Of a stretch of 64,000 nucleotides of DNA, positions 26,295 through 34,853 are shown piece by piece. Location of the stretch: NCBI GenBank assembly GCA_963787345.1, contig CAWBCW010000011.1, positions 186,001 to 250,000 of the forward strand, given 5' to 3'. The notes beneath the pieces are model-generated. The model saw nothing but the letters and a program-made list of their open reading frames with translations, did not search any database and was not told the DNA's origin. The translations under genes and the position numbers were made by a program. Source of the DNA: Bacillus_BD sp963787345. GTDB taxonomy: Bacteria > Bacillota > Bacilli > Bacillales > Cytobacillaceae. Within the stretch, counting starts at the first letter, position 1. Each line of letters begins with the position of its first letter.

Positions 26295-26336
26295 TCTCTG
26301 TAGCCATATGGTTCCAGAGATTTTTTGAAAGGGTAA
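26294..26336 (+). terminator. Terminator of recN
   Basis: ATCTCTG pairs with CAGAGAT across a 24-nt loop and is followed by a T run. The stem is short but well placed. Confidence 0.6.
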
Positions 26337-26528
26337 AGGGAAGGATATTAGAAGCTAGAGACAGAATTCAAAAAGAAAAAATGTTTACCGTTGGAAATAA
26401 CTGAAGGATTTTACGGGATATTCCTACGTGTACAGTTTTTTTTATGTAAACTCGGGTTATAAATGTGCACCATGCAGGCAAAATTAAAGATGTAGCCATT
26501 AAGACGGTTTGGACTAGAAGCGAGGAGA

Positions 26529-27830
26529 GTGAATGTTTTGAATCAAGACTTCTTAAGAAAACTAATTGGTGGAATTCTCCTTGTTTCATTAATTGCTATG
26601 TGTTTTATTAAACCTATACAGGAATATTTGCATATTCCTACCCATATTACGCTTTTTGAAGGACAGCAGCTAAACATAGATAAAGAAGCTGTCCCTGTTT
26701 CAGCATCAATATCTTCAGAACCATCCGTTGTTGCTCTTAGCGAAGATGAACAGTCACTGTCACTACTAGCAAAAAATCAAGGGAAAAATGAAGTGTTCTT
26801 GGAACTTGCCGGACTGCCTGTCAAAAAAGTCGATGTCAGTGTATTAAAAGACTTTAAAGTGACACCTGGAGGTCAATCGATTGGTGTAAAACTCAATACA
26901 CTTGGTGTTCTAGTAGTCGGACATCATTTAGTTACGACGACCGAAGGAAAAGTATCTCCGGGAGAGTCAGCCGGAATCCAAGTTGGCGATATTATTACAG
27001 AAATTAATGGTCAAAAGATTGAGAAAATGTCAGATGTGGCTCCATTTGTTCAAGAGGCAGGTCAGAGCAAGAAACCGTTAAAGTTAATGGTTTCTAGGGA
27101 AAGTGGAAAAATCGAAACAGAATTAACGCCGCAAAAAGAAAACGGTGAAGAAAACTATAAGCTTGGATTGTATATTAGAGATTCAGCTGCTGGAATTGGG
27201 ACGATGACGTTTTATCATCCCCAATCAAAAAAATACGGTGCTTTAGGTCATGTTATTTCTGATATGGATACGAAAAAACCGATTGTAGTTGATGATGGTC
27301 AAGTCGTTAGATCGACCGTTACTTCCATTGAAAAAGGAAGTAACGGAAATCCAGGTGAAAAATTGGCTCGATTTTCATCAGATAAAGAGATCATTGGAAA
27401 CATTAAACGAAATAGTCCCTATGGAATTTTTGGGGAATTAAATCGTGATATTCAAAATGGAATTATGGACGAGCCGATGCCAATTGCTTTGTCCCATCAA
27501 GTTGAAGAGGGTCCCGCGGAAATTCTAACAGTCGTGGAAAATGATGAAGTTAAATTATTTGATATTGACATTGTCAGCACGATTCCACAAAAATTCCCAG
27601 CGACAAAGGGAATGGTTATTAAAATAACCGATCCTGAACTATTAGGGAAAACAGGGGGAATTGTTCAAGGGATGAGTGGCAGCCCAATTATTCAAAAGGG
27701 AAAAGTTGTCGGCGCGGTCACACATGTTTTTGTTAATGATCCGACAAGCGGGTATGGAGTTCATATTGAATGGATGTTAAATGAAGCGGGAATTGATATA
27801 TATGAAAGGCCTCAACAAAAGGCATCTTAA
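26529..27830 (+). CDS. spoIVB: SpoIVB serine peptidase
   Basis: Forespore-secreted protease that triggers pro-sigma-K processing. 433 residues: N-terminal membrane segment (GGILLVSLIAMCFI), PDZ domain (about 120-200, SPGESAGIQVGDIITEINGQ), then the SpoIVB peptidase domain with GHVISDMDT and the nucleophile in QGMSGSPI. GTG start follows GAGGAG. Followed by its own terminator, then spo0A. Confidence 0.96.
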   Translation: MNVLNQDFLRKLIGGILLVSLIAMCFIKPIQEYLHIPTHITLFEGQQLNIDKEAVPVSASISSEPSVVALSEDEQSLSLLAKNQGKNEVFLELAGLPVKKVDVSVLKDFKVTPGGQSIGVKLNTLGVLVVGHHLVTTTEGKVSPGESAGIQVGDIITEINGQKIEKMSDVAPFVQEAGQSKKPLKLMVSRESGKIETELTPQKENGEENYKLGLYIRDSAAGIGTMTFYHPQSKKYGALGHVISDMDTKKPIVVDDGQVVRSTVTSIEKGSNGNPGEKLARFSSDKEIIGNIKRNSPYGIFGELNRDIQNGIMDEPMPIALSHQVEEGPAEILTVVENDEVKLFDIDIVSTIPQKFPATKGMVIKITDPELLGKTGGIVQGMSGSPIIQKGKVVGAVTHVFVNDPTSGYGVHIEWMLNEAGIDIYERPQQKAS

Positions 27831-27834
27831 TGCT

Positions 27835-27859
27835 AAAAGGCGGAGAAATCCGTCTTTTT
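27835..27859 (+). terminator. Terminator of spoIVB
   Basis: AAAAGGCGGA and TCCGTCTTTT pair around a 4-nt loop, with one G.U, then T residues. Confidence 0.8.
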
Positions 27860-27919
27860 GTCTTTTTAAATGAACATATTGATGATATGATTAATATGTG
27901 CATGAACAAGATATAAAGA

Positions 27920-28040
27920 TTTTTCGACAAAGGTATGGGTTGTGTCGAAAAACAAAGAAAACTATAGAAAACAAAAGATTTTACCGTTTTATATGGAAAT
28001 TATAAAAAAAGAAAAGGATTTTTGAAGGCATTGTCGAATT
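27920..28040 (+). promoter_or_regulatory. spo0A control region: SigH promoter and three 0A boxes
   Basis: SigH promoter: AAAGGATTT (28013-28021), 11-bp spacer, GTCGAAT (28033-28039), a full match to RnAGGAWWW-N11-RnnGAAT. Boxes resembling TTGTCGAAAAA lie at 27920-27930 (minus orientation), 27943-27952 and 28031-28040; the last overlaps the -10 element. The arrangement supports autoregulation of spo0A by its own phosphorylated product. Confidence 0.8.
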
Positions 28041-28134
28041 TGTCTAAAAGATCATAAGAATTAAATGAGTGGAAATTTGAATTAACATATGCATTCATGT
28101 TAGACGAGAAACTTGGAACGGGGAGGAAACAGTA

Positions 28135-28935
28135 GTGAACAAAATTAAAGTGTGTGTAGTTGATGATAATCGGGAACTTGTAACTTTATTGGAAGAGTTC
28201 ATTAATTCCCAAGATGATATGGAAGTTTGCGGAACGGCTCATAATGGTCAAGAATGTCTGACAATGCTTGAAACTGTAAGTCCGGACGTTTTAGTGTTGG
28301 ATATTATTATGCCGCATTTAGATGGCCTTGCAGTTCTTGCAAAGGTAAGAGAGATGGGCACAAGTCCAAGTCCGAATGTCATTATGTTAACGGCATTTGG
28401 CCAAGAAGATGTTACGAAGAAGGCAGTTGAATTAGGAGCCTCTTACTTCATTTTAAAACCATTTGATATGGAACATTTAGCAAGCAATATTCGTCAGGTC
28501 AGCGGTCAATCTGCTCAAGTTATCCGGAATTCTACAGGGGCTGGTTATCGTCCGCAAGCCTCAGGAGAACCATCGCATCCTAAGAATTTAGATGCCAGTA
28601 TTACAAGTATTATCCATGAAATTGGTGTACCAGCCCATATTAAAGGATATATGTATTTACGGGAAGCTATTTCTATGGTTTATAATGATATCGAGCTGCT
28701 TGGTTCGATTACAAAGGTTCTGTATCCAGATATTGCTAAAAAATTTAATACAACTGCAAGCCGTGTAGAACGTGCGATTCGCCATGCGATCGAAGTTGCA
28801 TGGAGCCGTGGAAATATTGATTCGATTTCATCATTATTCGGTTATACGGTATCGATGTCAAAAGCTAAACCAACAAATAGTGAATTTATCGCAATGGTTG
28901 CGGATAAGCTTCGTTTAGAACACCGTGCTTCTTAA
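28135..28935 (+). CDS. spo0A: Sporulation master regulator Spo0A
   Basis: 266-residue response regulator. Receiver domain with D10, D11 and phospho-acceptor D56 (VLVLDIIMP); C-terminal DNA-binding domain with the Spo0A-specific recognition region TTASRVERAIRHAIEVAWSRG. GTG start follows GGGGAGG. Controls entry into sporulation through the phosphorelay; the spoIIIA and spoIVB genes in this window act later in the same programme. Confidence 0.98.
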   Translation: MNKIKVCVVDDNRELVTLLEEFINSQDDMEVCGTAHNGQECLTMLETVSPDVLVLDIIMPHLDGLAVLAKVREMGTSPSPNVIMLTAFGQEDVTKKAVELGASYFILKPFDMEHLASNIRQVSGQSAQVIRNSTGAGYRPQASGEPSHPKNLDASITSIIHEIGVPAHIKGYMYLREAISMVYNDIELLGSITKVLYPDIAKKFNTTASRVERAIRHAIEVAWSRGNIDSISSLFGYTVSMSKAKPTNSEFIAMVADKLRLEHRAS

Positions 28936-28954
28936 ATAGAAAAATAAAAAAGAT

Positions 28955-28987
28955 AAAAAGCGACCGATCATTATGGCCGCTTTTTTT
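28955..28987 (+). terminator. Terminator of spo0A
   Basis: AAAAAGCG and CGCTTTTT close a hairpin whose upper part pairs imperfectly; a T run follows. Confidence 0.75.
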
Positions 28988-29020
28988 CATCAATAAAAGG
29001 CTGGAGGTGGATGGAAGAGA

Positions 29021-29749
29021 ATGACTCAAATTTTTGCGCACCGCGGCTACTGTGCCAAGTATCCAGAAAACACGATGTTAGCCTTTCGTGAAGCAGAAAA
29101 AGCAGGAGCGGACGGCATTGAACTAGATGTTCAATTATCAAAAGACGGTGAAGTCGTTGTCATTCACGATGAAAAGGTCAATCGTACAACGAATGGAAAA
29201 GGTTATGTAAGAGACTTAACACGAAAGGAACTACAAAGACTTGATGCAGGACATACGATGAAAACGATTATGAAAAAAGAGCCCATCCCATCTCTAAGTG
29301 AAGTGTTAGAGTGGATGACTTCCAACGAAATCATCTGTAATATTGAATTAAAAAACAATATATTCCGGTATGAGGGAATGGAGGAGAAAGTGATCCAATT
29401 GGTTCGGGAGTATGGGCTGTCACAGCGGGTCATCATTTCTTCCTTTAATCATTACAGTATTGTAAAATCTTATCGAATCGCTCCGGAAATCGAAATTGCT
29501 CCAATTCTAGGGAATGCTGTCTACATGCCATGGGTGTATGCTAAGTCCATTGGGGCAAAGGCAATTCATCCAAAATACACGGCTTATCCATTAGAAATTC
29601 TTGAAACATCATTAGGAAATGGAATTGCTGTAAGGCCGTACACAGTCAATCAAGAAAAAGATATCGAAAAAATGTGCCGACTAGGATGTGCAGCTATTAT
29701 TACAGATAATCCTGTCCTTGCCAAAAAAGTAATAAATAAAAGCAGCTAG
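29021..29749 (+). CDS. Glycerophosphodiester phosphodiesterase
   Basis: 242-residue cytoplasmic GDPD-family enzyme (UgpQ/YqiK type) hydrolysing glycerophosphodiesters to glycerol 3-phosphate and an alcohol. Motifs: AHRGYCAKYPENT, GADGIELDVQLSKDGEVVVIHDE and NIELKN. No signal peptide. ATG follows TGGAGGTGG. Converges on the DUF2627 gene through a shared terminator. Confidence 0.93.
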   Translation: MTQIFAHRGYCAKYPENTMLAFREAEKAGADGIELDVQLSKDGEVVVIHDEKVNRTTNGKGYVRDLTRKELQRLDAGHTMKTIMKKEPIPSLSEVLEWMTSNEIICNIELKNNIFRYEGMEEKVIQLVREYGLSQRVIISSFNHYSIVKSYRIAPEIEIAPILGNAVYMPWVYAKSIGAKAIHPKYTAYPLEILETSLGNGIAVRPYTVNQEKDIEKMCRLGCAAIITDNPVLAKKVINKSS

Positions 29750-29775
29750 AGGATTGAGATTCCTTGGCTGCTTTT
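29738..29775. terminator. Bidirectional terminator
   Basis: AAAAGCAGC (29738-29746) and GCTGCTTTT (29767-29775) pair perfectly; it serves the phosphodiesterase gene on the plus strand and the DUF2627 gene on the minus strand. Confidence 0.8.
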
Positions 29776-30013
29776 ACTTTACTTTTTGAAACCTTGATTG
29801 CACTTTATTTCTTTTTCGGTCGCGGTGAAAGACGAACCCAGCAATAAATCCTACGCCTAGTACGACCATCAAAAGACCGATTAGAAATTGTAACCAAAGA
29901 AATGGGATCGGAGCATGTAGAATGCCAAATACCATGTCCCTCATGAACTTAACTCCATATGCAGCAATTATGCCGGGAATCACTAGGATCAGAAGTGCAA
30001 TGATTCTAACCAT
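29774..30013 (-). CDS. yqzF: DUF2627 small membrane protein (YqzF-like)
   Basis: 79 residues with two membrane helices (IIALLILVIPGIIAAYGVKF; FLIGLLMVVLGVGFIAGFVF) and a basic tail (HRDRKRNKVQSRFQKVK). Function is unknown. Position between the phosphodiesterase and bkdR matches B. subtilis yqzF. Confidence 0.75.
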   Translation of the reverse strand: MVRIIALLILVIPGIIAAYGVKFMRDMVFGILHAPIPFLWLQFLIGLLMVVLGVGFIAGFVFHRDRKRNKVQSRFQKVK

Positions 30014-30208
30014 TTTATTTGTCCCTTCAATTTTATATTTTTGAATCTCAAGGTATATAGCACCATAAGACTTAATATTTAAAAAACTCTATTTAATAAA
30101 ATCATAAATCATTTATGATATTTGTCAAGAATGACCAAAAACATTACAATAAGGACATGAAATTTTTTTCAAGCATGATCTGAAAATTATTGCGCATAGA
30201 GGAAGTGA

Positions 30209-32275
30209 ATGATGCAAACGGTAATGATTGTTGGGGCTGGGAAGGGTGGTATGGCGATCATTCAGATCATCCAAGATTCCATTGTATTAGATGTACAAGC
30301 AGTGATTGATCTAAAAGCTGATGCACCTGGAATTCAGTGGGCGAAGAAAAGGGGGATACAAACAGATTCGGATTGGCGTCCTTTTATAAATAGAAAAGTC
30401 GATATGATTGTAGAAGTAACGGGAAGCGAGGATGTCTACCGAGAACTGAGGCAAGTCTGTTCAAGGGAAACGGTTCTAATCCCGTCAAGTGTGGCTCATA
30501 TGTTAATCAAACTCTTTAAAGATAAAGAAAAACTGATTTCAAGGATTCAAAAAGAAACATATAAATATAATCTTATTTTTAATTCGGTTAATGATGGGAT
30601 GATTGTCATTAATAATGATGAGAATATCATTCTTCTTAATCATAGTGCGGAAAAATTGATAGGCATCGATAGAAATAAAGCACTTGGAAAACACATTTCA
30701 CAAGTTGTGCCGATGAGCGAGCTGCCAAGGGTATTACGAACGAGGGCGATTGAAAGCAACCGAGAGGTCGAACTTTCTAATGGGATAAATGTGATTGCTA
30801 CAAGGATTCCGATTATTGACAAAAATGGCTTATTAATTGGTGGATTTTCCGTTTTTAAAGATATATCTGAGGCTGTTCGTATGGCAGAGCAAATTACTGA
30901 TTTAAAGGAAGTACAAACAAAGCTTCAAGCCATATTTTATTCGAGTGATGAGGCAATTTCTGTAGTTGATGAAGACGGTATTGGAATCATGATCAATCCT
31001 GCTTATACACGCATAACAGGATTAACTGAAGAACAAGTAATTGGGAAGCCGGCGACAACGGATATTGCTGTTGGTGAAAGTGTTCATATGAGAGTGTTGA
31101 AAACGCGGAGAGCGGTTAGAGGAGTACCGATGCTGGTTGGGTCGAATAAAAGGGAAGTTGTTGTGAATGGGGCACCAGTCATAGTTGATGGAAAATTAAA
31201 GGGAAGTGTTGGGATTATTCGTGACGTTTCCGAATTGAAAAATTTGGACAGGGAATTAAATCGTGCTAAACAGATGATTCGGACATTGGAAGCAAAGTAT
31301 TCTTTCGAAGATATTATCGGTCATTCTGCGGTCATGAAAATCGCGATAGAGCAAGCAAAATTGGCCGCGAAAACTCCGGCAACGATTCTTTTACGTGGTG
31401 AGTCTGGTACCGGGAAAGAGTTATTTGCTCATGCCATTCACAATGGAAGTGACAGAAAGTTTAATAAGTTTATTCGAGTTAATTGTGCATCATTAAGCGA
31501 ATCTTTATTAGAGAGTGAACTGTTTGGTTATGTAGATGGTGCTTTTACTGGTGCTAAGCGAGGCGGTAAAAAAGGTCTCTTTGAAGAAGCTCATAATGGG
31601 AGTATCTTTTTGGATGAAATCGGCGAATTATCGTTAAATACACAAGTGAAATTGCTAAGAGTTCTGCAAGAAAATGAAATTACAAGAGTAGGTGGAACGA
31701 AATCTATCTCCTTAAATGTTCGCGTTATTGCCGCAACGAATGTGAATCTGGAGAAAGCCATGGCAAGCGGAGACTTTCGTGAAGACCTCTATTATCGACT
31801 TAATCAAATGCCGATCTTTATTCCTCCATTAAGAAAAAGAAAAGAGGATATTGAATTCCTTTGTCGCCGTTTAATTGAAAGAATTAATCAAGAATATGGA
31901 AGAAATGTAGAAGGAATTACTGAGAGTGCCTTATCTCGTTTATTATTGTATGATTGGCCGGGAAATATTCGAGAATTGGATAATATTATCCGCCGAGCAA
32001 TTATTTTTATGACTTATAACGAACAATTGATTGAGTCGGAGCACATTTTCGAATTAAATAACCCCGTTTCAGCAGATGTCACAAATACATTGGAGATTCG
32101 TTCAGAAGGAACTTTATCGAAACGACTCCAAGAGTATGAAAAGGCGATCATCAAAAAAACGTTGGAAAAGAATAATGGAAACAAAACAAAAAGTGCAAAG
32201 GAATTAGGGTTATCAATAAGAAACCTATATTACAAGCTAGAAAAATACAACCTTGCAAATAATAGCATGAAATAA
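30209..32275 (+). CDS. bkdR: Sigma-54-dependent activator BkdR
   Basis: 688 residues. An N-terminal segment of about 110 residues looks like a nucleotide-binding fold (VMIVGAGKGGMAIIQII). Two PAS domains follow (about 115-230 and 235-345). The AAA+ domain has Walker A GESGTGKE, the sigma-54 contact loop GAFTGA and DEIGELSL; a Fis-type HTH ends the protein (KTKSAKELGLSIRNLYYKLEKY). ATG at 30209 or 30212 follows GAGGAAGTG. A sigma-54 promoter with a repeated upstream element lies between this gene and bcd, so it most likely activates the bkd operon. Confidence 0.95.
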   Translation: MMQTVMIVGAGKGGMAIIQIIQDSIVLDVQAVIDLKADAPGIQWAKKRGIQTDSDWRPFINRKVDMIVEVTGSEDVYRELRQVCSRETVLIPSSVAHMLIKLFKDKEKLISRIQKETYKYNLIFNSVNDGMIVINNDENIILLNHSAEKLIGIDRNKALGKHISQVVPMSELPRVLRTRAIESNREVELSNGINVIATRIPIIDKNGLLIGGFSVFKDISEAVRMAEQITDLKEVQTKLQAIFYSSDEAISVVDEDGIGIMINPAYTRITGLTEEQVIGKPATTDIAVGESVHMRVLKTRRAVRGVPMLVGSNKREVVVNGAPVIVDGKLKGSVGIIRDVSELKNLDRELNRAKQMIRTLEAKYSFEDIIGHSAVMKIAIEQAKLAAKTPATILLRGESGTGKELFAHAIHNGSDRKFNKFIRVNCASLSESLLESELFGYVDGAFTGAKRGGKKGLFEEAHNGSIFLDEIGELSLNTQVKLLRVLQENEITRVGGTKSISLNVRVIAATNVNLEKAMASGDFREDLYYRLNQMPIFIPPLRKRKEDIEFLCRRLIERINQEYGRNVEGITESALSRLLLYDWPGNIRELDNIIRRAIIFMTYNEQLIESEHIFELNNPVSADVTNTLEIRSEGTLSKRLQEYEKAIIKKTLEKNNGNKTKSAKELGLSIRNLYYKLEKYNLANNSMK

Positions 32276-32310
32276 TTTTCAAGATTATGCAATATTTTTC
32301 ATGATTATGA
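32276..32310 (+). promoter_or_regulatory. Direct repeat, candidate BkdR binding site
   Basis: TTTTCAAGATTATG (32276-32289) and TTTTCATGATTATG (32296-32309) repeat with a 20-bp period, about two helical turns, some 35-65 bases upstream of the sigma-54 promoter. Fits an enhancer for a dimeric activator, at shorter range than usual. Inferred from arrangement only. Confidence 0.45.
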
Positions 32311-32343
32311 TACAATTTATTGATGGTTATTGAACTTTACTTT

Positions 32344-32359
32344 TGGTATGAAACTTGCA
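32344..32359 (+). promoter_or_regulatory. Sigma-54 promoter of the bkd operon
   Basis: TGGTATGAAACTTGCA has GG (32345-32346) and GC (32357-32358) separated by exactly 10 bases, as sigma-54 requires. It lies directly downstream of a GAFTGA-type activator gene and about 85 bases before bcd. Confidence 0.85.
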
Positions 32360-32444
32360 TTAATGTTGGTATCAAGGATTTCCCTTTGAATAATAAAGGT
32401 AATTGGTCTATATTGCAAGGTTCTGCGAACTTAGGAGGATTTTA

Positions 32445-33539
32445 ATGGAAATTTTTAAAAGAATGGCAAATTACGATTATGAGCAGCTAATTTTTTGTCA
32501 AGATGAATCATCTGGTTTAAAAGCAATTATTGCAATTCACGATACAACGCTGGGGCCAGCTTTGGGTGGAACTCGCATGTGGAATTATGAATCAGAAGCG
32601 GCAGCAATTGAAGACGCATTAAGGCTTGCAAGGGGAATGACTTATAAAAATGCTGCTGCTGGTCTGAATCTTGGTGGGGGGAAAGCAGTAATCATTGGAG
32701 ACCCTCGTAAAGATAAAAGTGAAGAATTATTTCGTGCTTTTGGCCGATACGTTCAGAGTTTGAATGGCAGGTATATTACAGCTGAAGATGTTGGTACAAC
32801 CGTTGAAGATATGGATACTATTTATGAGGAAACGAATTATGTAACAGGAATATCACAAACATTTGGGTCGTCTGGGGATCCCTCTCCTGTCACAGCATAT
32901 GGAATTTACCTTGGAATGAAGGCTGCTGCTAAAGAAGCATTCGGAAGCGATTCTCTTCAAGGAAAGGTCGTTGCGGTTCAAGGGCTTGGAAATGTTGCTT
33001 ATCGTCTTTGCAAACATCTTTACGAAGAAGGAGCAAAGCTTGTGGTTACCGATATTCGTAAAGATGCAGTTGAAAGAGTTGTTCACGAGTTTAATGCAAC
33101 CGCTGTTGATCCTGCTGACATTTATTCAGTTCCATGCGATATTTATGCACCGTGTGCACTCGGGGGAACGGTCAATGACGAAACCATTCCTGTCTTAAAA
33201 GCAAAAGTTATTGCAGGTTCGGCAAATAATCAATTAAAAGAGGCTAAACATGGGCAAATCATCCATGATTTAGGAATTGTGTATGCGCCAGATTACGTCA
33301 TTAACTCGGGCGGAGTCATCAATGTCGCAGATGAGCTGAACGGATATAATCAAGAACGGGCATTAAAAAAGGTTGAAACGATTTATCACAGCATTGAAAG
33401 AGTGCTCGAAATTTCAAAACGAGATGGCATCCCTGCATCTATGGCTGCTGATCGGATGGCTGAAGAGCGAATCATGAAGATTAGAAATTCACGAAGCCAA
33501 TTTTTACAAAATGGTCATCATATTTTAAGCAGACGATAA
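32445..33539 (+). CDS. bcd: Leucine dehydrogenase
   Basis: NAD-dependent oxidative deamination of leucine, isoleucine and valine to keto acids. 364 residues from ATG at 32445, which has AGGAGG upstream; longer in-frame starts cross this site. Catalytic glycine-lysine region LNLGGGKAVI and nucleotide-binding VQGLGNVAYRLCK are intact. First gene of the bkd operon here; ptb, which precedes it in B. subtilis, is absent. Confidence 0.96.
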   Translation: MEIFKRMANYDYEQLIFCQDESSGLKAIIAIHDTTLGPALGGTRMWNYESEAAAIEDALRLARGMTYKNAAAGLNLGGGKAVIIGDPRKDKSEELFRAFGRYVQSLNGRYITAEDVGTTVEDMDTIYEETNYVTGISQTFGSSGDPSPVTAYGIYLGMKAAAKEAFGSDSLQGKVVAVQGLGNVAYRLCKHLYEEGAKLVVTDIRKDAVERVVHEFNATAVDPADIYSVPCDIYAPCALGGTVNDETIPVLKAKVIAGSANNQLKEAKHGQIIHDLGIVYAPDYVINSGGVINVADELNGYNQERALKKVETIYHSIERVLEISKRDGIPASMAADRMAEERIMKIRNSRSQFLQNGHHILSRR

Positions 33540-33549
33540 GAGAATCGAT

Positions 33550-33612
33550 GAGGGTGTCAGGCGTCCTTCTTCGTGAACTTTTATGATTGTTAGTTGATGC
33601 CAGACACCTACT
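33550..33612. repeat. Imperfect inverted repeat between bcd and buk
   Basis: GGTGTCAGGC (33553-33562) and GCCAGACACC (33599-33608) form 10-bp arms with one mismatch, extended by TGAG/CTCA. No T run, so it is not a simple terminator. It may be a dispersed palindromic element or an mRNA hairpin. Confidence 0.45.
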
Positions 33613-33682
33613 CAGTCTTTAGTCTTAGTCGTTTGGGAAAGTAATGCATGGAAAGACAAAAGTATTTTTTGGAGGTGTACAA

Positions 33683-34777
33683 ATGCACCAAAGTAAGTTT
33701 CGCATTTTAACGATTAATCCAGGATCTACTTTTACAAAAATCGCAATATTTGAGAATGAAATTTCCATTTGGGAAAAAATGATTGTCCATGATATTAAGG
33801 TTACGGAGTCATATACCCATATTATTGACCAATTTGATTTTAGAAAAAAGGAAATTTTCCAATCTTTACATAATGAAGAAATCAACTTGTCCAGATTTGA
33901 CGCTGTTTGTGCAAGAGGTGGATTGCTTAGGCCCATTGAAGGAGGCACATATATGGTAGGGAAAGAAATGCTTGCTGATTTGCGTGCCGGTTATGCTGGG
34001 GAGCATGCCTCTAACTTAGGGGGAATTCTTGCCTATGAAATCGCCTCTGGACTCAATATACCTGCCTTTATTGTGGACCCCGTTGTTGTAGATGAACTAT
34101 CTGAAGTGGCGAGAATTTCAGGTTTGCCAATAATTGAAAGAAAAAGTATTTTTCACGCTTTAAATCAAAAAGCTGTTGCTCATCGAGTCGCAAAAGAGCT
34201 TGGAAAGCGTTATGAAGAGCTGAATTTAGTGGTCGCCCATTTAGGTGGCGGCATTACAATCGGCGCCCACAAAAGAGGAAAAGTTGTTGATGTTAACAAT
34301 GGTTTAGATGGAGAAGGCCCATTTGGCCCAGATCGAGCTGGAACTGTACCAGTCGGTGACTTAATTGATCTTTGTTATTCTGGACAGTATTCCAAAAAGG
34401 AGATCATGAAGTTGCTCGTTGGAACGGGTGGTTTAATGGGCTATTTGGGGAGTAATCATCCAGAAGTAATTGAGAGGCTGATCGACAATGGAGATGAAAA
34501 AGCGAAATTAGTGTATAAAGCTTTTGTCTATCAAATCGCAAAAGAAATTGGAGCTGCCAGCACGGTTTTATCAGGTGAAGTTGATGCAGTTATCATTACT
34601 GGAGAACTTGCTTGTCGAAAAAAGCTGACTGGGGAAATTATGAGTCGTGTTAATTGGATTGCCGACGTTTACATCCATCCTGGGGAGAATGTACTTTTAG
34701 CGCTCGCAGAAGGGGCATTACGTGTCTTGAGTGATGAAGAATCTGCGAAGAAATATCCCCAAGCGGCATTAAAATAG
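33683..34777 (+). CDS. buk: Butyrate kinase
   Basis: Acetokinase-family enzyme interconverting acyl phosphate and short or branched-chain fatty acid with ATP. 364 residues; ATP/phosphate motifs LTINPGSTFTKIAIF and VAHLGGGITIGAH. ATG at 33683 follows TTGGAGGTG. The phosphotransbutyrylase that normally makes its substrate is not in this operon. Confidence 0.95.
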   Translation: MHQSKFRILTINPGSTFTKIAIFENEISIWEKMIVHDIKVTESYTHIIDQFDFRKKEIFQSLHNEEINLSRFDAVCARGGLLRPIEGGTYMVGKEMLADLRAGYAGEHASNLGGILAYEIASGLNIPAFIVDPVVVDELSEVARISGLPIIERKSIFHALNQKAVAHRVAKELGKRYEELNLVVAHLGGGITIGAHKRGKVVDVNNGLDGEGPFGPDRAGTVPVGDLIDLCYSGQYSKKEIMKLLVGTGGLMGYLGSNHPEVIERLIDNGDEKAKLVYKAFVYQIAKEIGAASTVLSGEVDAVIITGELACRKKLTGEIMSRVNWIADVYIHPGENVLLALAEGALRVLSDEESAKKYPQAALK

Positions 34778-34853
34778 GTCATACTTTACATTAAATTTAA
34801 AGATGACACTTAATTTTTTATAAACAAAGTATTCGGTTTAAGGAGGGATTTTT

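Noticed and set aside
33550..33612. Terminator between bcd and buk
   Set aside because: The hairpin has a 36-nt loop and no T run; buk has its own ribosome binding site and no separate promoter was seen.
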